Below are positions 5,410-6,808 of a stretch of DNA of 6,808 nt, in pieces. This DNA comes from an uncultured Clostridia bacterium (GTDB lineage Bacteria > Bacillota > Clostridia > Lachnospirales > CAG-274): assembly GCA_947629215.1 (NCBI GenBank), contig CANRCU010000130.1:1-6808 (forward strand), read 5' to 3'. The translations under genes and the position numbers were made by a program. The notes below the pieces were generated by a model. The model was not told the DNA's origin. It did not search any database and worked only from the letters and a program-made list of their open reading frames with translations. Each line of letters opens with the position of its first letter. Within the stretch, counting starts at the first letter, position 1.

Positions 5410-6808
5410 ATGTACCTCTCCTTCTTGGAAGACCATATAAGTCAGATACCGGCGTTGATGCTGTTGGAAAAACTGGGTTATACCTTTCTGACACCTGCCG
5501 AGGCACTCGAATTGCGGGGCGGCGATACGGCAAACGTATTGTTGGAACCGATTTTGCGGGAGCGGTTGCCGAAAATCAATCAAATAAAAATCAGTTCGGG
5601 GCAAAAGGCAGTATTCTCGCAGGAGAATATCGAGAACGGCATCGAGGCTTTGCGCCGTGTCTCAATGAATGAGGGATATATAACGGCTTCGCAGACCGTG
5701 TACAATCTGCTTACCGCCGGCAAAACGCTTGAACAGATTATCGATGGCAACAAGAAATGTTTTACGCTGCAATATATCGACTGGACGCATCCCGAAAACA
5801 ATGTTTTCCATGTAACCGAAGAGTTTGCCGTGATGCGCAATGGTCTGAAAGAGAGCTATCGTCCCGATATTGTCCTATTTGTGAACGGCATTCCGCTCTG
5901 CGTAATCGAGTGCAAGCGTCCCGATGTTAAAGATTCGCTTGCGCAGGCCGTGTCGCAGCATCTGCGCAACCAAAAGGCCGACGGCATTCGGCAGTTGTAT
6001 ATGTATGCCGCCTTGACGGTTGCCGTGAATTGCAACGATGCAAGTTATGCCACAACGGCCACGCCTGAGAAATTCTGGTCGAAATGGCGCGAGCAGTTCG
6101 CCACGGAGGAGGAGTTACAGCAATACACCGACACGCTGCAAAAAATCGTCAATCGCCGGCATCTGAACGAAAAACTCTTCGACGAGCGGTACAACTGTGT
6201 AAAGTCGCATTTCGAGCAGTTGCACAATGCAGAGATAACGCCCTCCGAGCAGGACAAATTTCTCTATTCGGTCTGTCGCCCCGAGCGGTTGATGGAGATA
6301 ATGTATCGGTTTACGCTCTACGATGCGGGAATCAAAAAGGTCGCTCGCTATCAACAATATTTTGCCGTATGCAAAACGATGGATCGTCTGCGCGGGCTCT
6401 CGGCGGGCCGCCGCTCGGGAGGTGTTATATGGCATACGCAGGGCAGCGGCAAGTCTTTGACGATGGTGATGCTGGCGCAAGCCATCGTGTTGGACAAGAC
6501 GATTCGCAATCCGAAAATAGTGTTGGTAACCGACCGCACAGACCTCGACCGGCAAATTACCGGTACCTTTAAGAAATGCGGCTGCCATGTCGAGAATGCC
6601 ACGACGGGAACACGGCTCGTGGAATTACTTGAAAGCAAAAGTGATGCGGTTGTTACGACGATTATCAACAAGTTTGAAACCGCCGTAAAACAGATGCGAC
6701 GACCGTTGGACGACCCCAATATTTTTGTGCTGATTGACGAGGGTCATCGCTCGCAATACGGCGAGATGGGTGTAAGATGCAGAAAGCGCTGCCCAATGCC
6801 TGCTTTAT
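5410..6808 (+). CDS. hsdR: Type I restriction enzyme motor/nuclease subunit HsdR (N-terminal part, truncated by the window edge)
   Basis: HsdR pulls DNA through the complex by ATP hydrolysis and cuts it when unmethylated targets are recognised. The first 456 residues are visible. The start MYLSFLEDHISQIPALMLLE matches the family N-terminus. The PD-(D/E)XK nuclease site is D153 with E167-C168-K169 in RPDIVLFVNGIPLCVIECKR. The helicase part has the Walker A motif TQGSGKS (343-349), motif Ia VLVTDRTDLD (371-380), TTIINKFE (416-423) and motif II DEGH (443-446). After GVR (454-456) the frame reads CRKRCPMP, while one frame over it reads QKALPNACF, the family sequence; one A is missing at 6777/6778 (GVR-M-QKALPNACF expected). 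The rest of the motor and the C-terminus lie beyond the window, so activity cannot be judged. The upstream DUF3800 frame overlaps the first 263 bp but has no family similarity there. GC-rich (about 67% in 6361-6420). Confidence 0.95.
   Translation, partial: MYLSFLEDHISQIPALMLLEKLGYTFLTPAEALELRGGDTANVLLEPILRERLPKINQIKISSGQKAVFSQENIENGIEALRRVSMNEGYITASQTVYNLLTAGKTLEQIIDGNKKCFTLQYIDWTHPENNVFHVTEEFAVMRNGLKESYRPDIVLFVNGIPLCVIECKRPDVKDSLAQAVSQHLRNQKADGIRQLYMYAALTVAVNCNDASYATTATPEKFWSKWREQFATEEELQQYTDTLQKIVNRRHLNEKLFDERYNCVKSHFEQLHNAEITPSEQDKFLYSVCRPERLMEIMYRFTLYDAGIKKVARYQQYFAVCKTMDRLRGLSAGRRSGGVIWHTQGSGKSLTMVMLAQAIVLDKTIRNPKIVLVTDRTDLDRQITGTFKKCGCHVENATTGTRLVELLESKSDAVVTTIINKFETAVKQMRRPLDDPNIFVLIDEGHRSQYGEMGVRCRKRCPMPAL

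Noticed and set aside
6084..6588. Open frames of about 160 codons on both strands inside hsdR
   Set aside because: The hsdR frame here encodes continuous family sequence including Walker A, so these are shadows.
1..6808. tRNA, rRNA, CRISPR array or insertion sequence
   Set aside because: No cloverleaf-like sequence, spaced repeats, transposase or terminal inverted repeats were noticed on reading; nearly all of the window is explained by protein genes.

Overview
The window most likely comes from a member of the Bacteroidota, probably of Bacteroidales type. A TTTG / 20-bp spacer / TAnnTTTG promoter (423-454) precedes the main gene cluster, start codons mostly lack Shine-Dalgarno sequences, and the protein sequences look like Bacteroidales homologues as I remember them. 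I cannot name a genus from this window.

Layout, all on the + strand. Positions 1-318 hold the 3' end of an unrelated AAA-type ATPase gene (ATPase_2/DUF234-like family), which carries a one-base frameshift and a near-terminal stop. Positions 319-475 are a non-coding gap with a 9-bp perfect hairpin and the promoter. Positions 476-6808 are one tightly packed operon for a type I restriction-modification system: a 188-aa single-domain HsdS-like protein, hsdM, a 50-aa zinc-ribbon protein, a 46-aa charged protein, a 146-aa membrane-anchored protein, full-length hsdS, a DUF3800 predicted nuclease, and hsdR, which runs off the right edge. Neighbouring genes overlap by 4-11 bp or lie 1-27 bp apart.

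How they work together: HsdM and HsdS would form the methyltransferase, and HsdR adds ATP-driven translocation and cleavage. The small S-like protein could give HsdM a second, half-size specificity partner. The three small genes between hsdM and hsdS, and the DUF3800 gene between hsdS and hsdR, are not part of the classical system. They are the part of the window most likely to hold new biology, perhaps an augmented or guarded type I system; that role is inference.

A key caution: at least three single-base indels can be read directly from conserved protein sequence changing frame (about 85/86, 4485/4486 and 6777/6778). A fourth lesion probably hides the stop codon of the DUF3800 gene. The uninterrupted 786-codon frame at 3312-5672, which looks like an HsdS-DUF3800 fusion, is therefore an artefact: the ordinary hsdS stop and the ATGA junction are still present one frame over. 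Either the sequence has indel errors or the locus is decaying. hsdM, the 188-aa gene and the small accessory genes appear intact.
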